A stretch of DNA of 64,000 nucleotides from Paenibacillus sp. FSL K6-1096 (GTDB lineage Bacteria; Bacillota; Bacilli; Paenibacillales; Paenibacillaceae), in contig NZ_CP150274.1 in the NCBI RefSeq assembly GCF_037977055.1, positions 3,782,001-3,846,000 on the forward strand, given 5' to 3'. A model generated the notes under the pieces. It did not search any database. It was not told the origin of the DNA and was given only the letters and a program-made list of their open reading frames with translations. A program made the position numbers and the translations under genes. Below are positions 60,215-64,000 of the stretch, piece after piece (positions within the stretch are counted from its first letter, which is position 1; each line of letters starts with the position of its first letter).

Positions 60215-61168
60215 ATGTACAAGACGATTGTAATCGGAACAGGCCCGGCCGGGCTGACGGCCGCGATTTATCTGGCGCGCGCGAACCTGAGCCCGCTGGT
60301 CATTGAAGGCTTACAGCCTGGCGGACAGCTGACAACGACGACAGAAGTGGAGAACTTTCCAGGCTTCCCTGAAGGCATTCTGGGACCGGACCTGATGGAC
60401 AATATGCGCAAGCAGGCGGAACGCTTCGGCGCTGAGTTCAAGAACGGCTGGGTGGAATCGGTTGATTTCTCGCAGCGTCCGTTCAAGGTGACGGTTGACG
60501 GGATGGGTGTGCTGGAAGCGGAATCGGTGATTATCTCGACCGGAGCATCCGCGAAATATCTGGGCATTCCGGGCGAGCAGGAGAATGTGGGACGCGGGGT
60601 CAGCACGTGCGCAACCTGTGACGGCTTCTTTTTCCGCGGCAAAAAGATTGTCGTGGTCGGCGGCGGCGACTCCGCCATGGAGGAGGCCAGCTTCCTGACC
60701 CGCTTCGCCTCTAATGTTACGCTGGTTCACCGCCGTCCGGAGCTGCGCGCCTCCAAGATCATGCAGGACCGTGCACGCGATAACAGTAAGGTATCCTGGG
60801 CACTCAACCGTACCCCGGTCGAGATTACCGTGGGCGATACCGGCGTGAAGGGAATCACCGTGCTGAACAACGAGACCGGCCAGACCGAGCTGCTGGAAGC
60901 CGATGGCGTGTTCGTGGCGATCGGGCACACTCCGAATACCGCCTTCCTGGGCGGGCAGATCAACACGGATGCGAACGGGTACATTATCGTGAAGCCGGGC
61001 ACGACCGAGACGAATATCCCCGGTGTCTTCGCCTGCGGCGATGTGCAGGATAACCGGTACCGCCAGGCGATATCGGCAGCCGGAACCGGCTGTATGGCCG
61101 CGATGGATGCCGAGAAGTACCTGGAAGGCAGCATGGTGCATGACTGGAGCGAATCGCTGGACAAATAG
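60215..61168 (+). CDS. trxB: Thioredoxin reductase
   Basis: 317-residue FAD/NADPH flavoenzyme. FAD motif [16 protein letters not shown], redox pair Cys132-Ala-Thr-Cys135, NADPH motif [12 protein letters not shown] with HRRPELRAS selecting NADPH, and C-terminal [15 protein letters not shown]. The ATG at 60215 is 9 nt after GGAGG; the ATG at 60209 is too close. Confidence 0.97.
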   Translation: MYKTIVIGTGPAGLTAAIYLARANLSPLVIEGLQPGGQLTTTTEVENFPGFPEGILGPDLMDNMRKQAERFGAEFKNGWVESVDFSQRPFKVTVDGMGVLEAESVIISTGASAKYLGIPGEQENVGRGVSTCATCDGFFFRGKKIVVVGGGDSAMEEASFLTRFASNVTLVHRRPELRASKIMQDRARDNSKVSWALNRTPVEITVGDTGVKGITVLNNETGQTELLEADGVFVAIGHTPNTAFLGGQINTDANGYIIVKPGTTETNIPGVFACGDVQDNRYRQAISAAGTGCMAAMDAEKYLEGSMVHDWSESLDK

Positions 61169-61186
61169 GTTTTGAATAATTAAGGG

Positions 61187-61215
61187 TTTACAATATTTAC
61201 TGTAACAGGTAGAAT
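61187..61215 (+). promoter_or_regulatory. thiC promoter
   Basis: TTTACA, 17-bp spacer, TAGAAT; start expected near 61222, just ahead of the riboswitch. Confidence 0.7.
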
Positions 61216-61236
61216 ACACTCAATTAGATAAGATAT

Positions 61237-61326
61237 CCGCTAGGGGAGCCTGAATAGGCTGAGACGGGAAAATTGAATTTCCGGACCCTTGAACCTGATC
61301 TGGATCATACCAGCGTAGGAAAGTGG
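61237..61326 (+). promoter_or_regulatory. TPP riboswitch (THI element)
   Basis: Conserved blocks GGGGAGCCT, GGCTGAGA, ACCCTTGAACCTGATCTGG and CAGCGTAGGAAAGTGG in order, with P1 closed by CCGCT / AGTGG. Binding of thiamine pyrophosphate represses thiC. Confidence 0.97.
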
Positions 61327-61372
61327 AGCCGGACCTGTTTGAAATGCAGTCTTATTAGGCTGCTTCTTTGGA

Positions 61373-61402
61373 TAAGCCGCTCCAGGTGGAGCGGCTTTTT
61401 GA
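61373..61402 (+). terminator. Attenuator of the TPP riboswitch
   Basis: AAGCCGCTCC-AGGT-GGAGCGGC followed by TTTTT, between aptamer and thiC; it is the transcription-terminating output of the switch. Confidence 0.9.
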
Positions 61403-61461
61403 CGTGCAGGAATCCATGAATTCTTCGGCTCAATCTGCTGTATGACCTCTTATCTGATTAG

Positions 61462-63189
<1,728 letters not shown>

Positions 63190-63201
63190 TCAGACTCATA
63201 T

Positions 63202-63246
63202 CGTGGCTGTCCCTTGCTGTTCATAGCGGGGGGCAGCTTTTTTTAG
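63202..63246 (+). terminator. Terminator of thiC
   Basis: GGCTGTCCC / GGGGGCAGC stem followed by TTTTTTT. Confidence 0.85.
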
Positions 63247-63258
63247 TTGAGAATTTAT

Positions 63259-63397
63259 ATGTTTTGGGGTCCCCGCAAAGTACCTGAGTCATCATCGAAG
63301 CTACAGCTTCACTTTGTGGGGTGTTTTGTATGTTTTGGGGTCCCCGCAAAGTATCTGAGTTATCACCTGCGCTATAGCTTCACTTTGTGGGGTCAAT
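63259..63397. repeat. Two tandem 71-bp repeats with internal inverted repeats
   Basis: Two near-identical units start at 63259 and 63330. Each begins ATGTTTTGGGG and contains TCCCCGCAAAG and ACTTTGTGGGG facing each other, so each can form a hairpin. The middle 25-30 bp vary between the copies. No gene lies here. Confidence 0.85.
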
Positions 63398-63398
63398 T

Positions 63399-63414
63399 TG
63401 TGACTGCAATCACA
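63399..63414 (+). promoter_or_regulatory. Fnr/CRP-type operator
   Basis: TGTGA-CTGCAA-TCACA, a perfect palindrome matching the Fnr box of Bacillus. A -10-like TAAGCT at 63435-63440 puts its centre near position -41.5, the class II activator location. Confidence 0.6.
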
Positions 63415-63444
63415 ATGTGACTCCATGCCCTATGCTAAGCTGTG

Positions 63445-63463
63445 AGTGAGAAGAATTCTCACT
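63445..63463. promoter_or_regulatory. Inverted repeat at the expected transcription start
   Basis: AGTGAGAA-GAA-TTCTCACT, an 8-bp inverted repeat between the Fnr-like box and the DUF1858 gene; possible operator or 5' hairpin. Confidence 0.45.
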
Positions 63464-63481
63464 TGTGAGGTGGGCAAAACA

Positions 63482-63709
63482 ATGAGCAAAACGTTTAGGC
63501 TGGATGAACCGGTCTTCGAACTGGTGAACAGGCACCCGGAGGTTGTGGATATTATGGTGGAGCTGGGCTTCCGTGACATTACCAAGCCTGGAATGCTGCA
63601 GACGGCAGGACGGTTCATGACGCTGTCCAAGGGCATGAAGTTAAAGCGTATAGAGCCGGAGACCGTTCGGCGGGCCTTTGAGAGCCGCGGCTTCGAGATT
63701 ATCGAATAG
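63482..63709 (+). CDS. DUF1858 domain protein
   Basis: 75 residues, essentially one DUF1858 domain (LDEPVFELVNRHPEVVDIMVELGFRDITKPGM), a small helical domain often found with hemerythrin-like or DUF438 proteins and thought to relate to iron-sulfur repair or redox sensing. No Cys is present. ATG at 63482 follows GAGGTG. It lies 14 bp before the DUF438 gene. Confidence 0.85.
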   Translation: MSKTFRLDEPVFELVNRHPEVVDIMVELGFRDITKPGMLQTAGRFMTLSKGMKLKRIEPETVRRAFESRGFEIIE

Positions 63710-63723
63710 AAGGAGAGAAGAAT

Positions 63724-64000
63724 ATGAGCGAGCTGATTAATAACCGCGAGGCCGGTGTCCCGGAGCAGACGCGCCGTCAGGCGATGCTGCGGGAGATCAT
63801 CAAGGAGCTTCATGCCGGCAAAAGTGTGGAGGAGGTCAAGGCGCGTTTTGAAGAGGCGGTAGGTGATGTGACGGTCGCGGAAATCTCCGCCATGGAACAC
63901 TCTCTGATGACAGAGGAAGGTATTCCGGTAGAGGAGGTACAGCGGCTCTGCTCCGTGCATACCGCCATCTTCAAAGGCTCGATTGAGCAGATTCACCGTT
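63724..64000 (+). CDS. DUF438 domain protein (partial, C-terminus beyond window)
   Basis: The first 92 residues are visible. They match the N-terminal DUF438 domain: LREIIKELHAGKSVEEVKARFEE, AEISAMEHSLMTEEGIPVEEVQRLCSVHTAIFKGSIE. Full-length members usually continue into a hemerythrin-like diiron domain and a PAS domain, neither of which is in view. Such proteins are linked to oxygen or nitric-oxide stress. GAAGGAGAG precedes the ATG at 63724. Confidence 0.85.
   Translation, partial: MSELINNREAGVPEQTRRQAMLREIIKELHAGKSVEEVKARFEEAVGDVTVAEISAMEHSLMTEEGIPVEEVQRLCSVHTAIFKGSIEQIHR

Noticed and set aside
63259..63397. CRISPR array
   Set aside because: Only two units, each with internal inverted repeats and no constant repeat plus unique spacer pattern, and no cas genes.

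Overview
The window is a contiguous, gene-dense stretch of a chromosome from a spore-forming, motile, moderately GC-rich Firmicute. The genus Paenibacillus or a close relative is the best fit. This rests on the phosphorelay protein Spo0F, BofA and a sporulation-type kinase, the SpoVT-AbrB regulator, the c-di-AMP riboswitches in front of NlpC/P60 genes, a long Bacillus-type SRP RNA, and the 16S rRNA. I see no prophage, insertion sequence, integrase or CRISPR array. The block SRP RNA-dnaX-ybaB-recR-yaaL-bofA-rrn has the gene order known from the origin-proximal region of Bacillus subtilis, so the window probably lies near oriC, although dnaA and dnaN are not in it.

Layout. 1-6 kb: acetyltransferase (partial), tadA, a DnaA-box-rich divergent intergenic region, a sporulation-type sensor kinase, an RluF-type pseudouridine synthase and motAB. 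6-20 kb: small metabolic genes (pterin dehydratase, cytochrome c, GNAT), two NlpC/P60 genes each behind a c-di-AMP riboswitch, an M1-type peptidase with a membrane protein, ywhD, an AbrB-zinc-HTH regulator, a DNA glycosylase, a class A PBP, ywiB and argS. 20-30 kb: a subtilisin-like protease, a divergent intergenic region with two unexplained structured elements, rpoE, pyrG behind a probable CTP-sensing attenuator, spo0F, fba, murA, rho, an unassigned radical SAM gene and rpmE. 30-41 kb: SRP RNA, dnaX-ybaB-recR-yaaL-bofA, then an rRNA operon in the unusual order 16S-5S-tRNA-Ile-tRNA-Ala-23S, followed by eight tRNAs (Ser, Met, Val, Thr, Asp, Phe, Tyr, Lys).

41-64 kb: a PucR/CdaR-type regulator, an MsmX-type ABC ATPase, the hprK-lgt-ppaX-yvoF operon, an acyltransferase, gluconokinase, a complete histidine operon (hisZ-G-D-B-H-A-F-IE, a PHP histidinol phosphatase and a divergent PRPP synthetase that would supply the pathway substrate), a TPR protein, trxB, thiC behind a TPP riboswitch, a tandem 71-bp repeat, and a DUF1858-DUF438 pair behind an Fnr-type palindrome.

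The points I rate most worth following are the three-way-junction element and neighbouring terminator-ended RNA between the protease and rpoE, the DnaA-box cluster in front of the sporulation kinase, the displaced 5S gene, the radical SAM gene between rho and rpmE, and the Fnr-like promoter at the right edge. Functions are assigned from recognisable motifs and gene order only; no database search was run.
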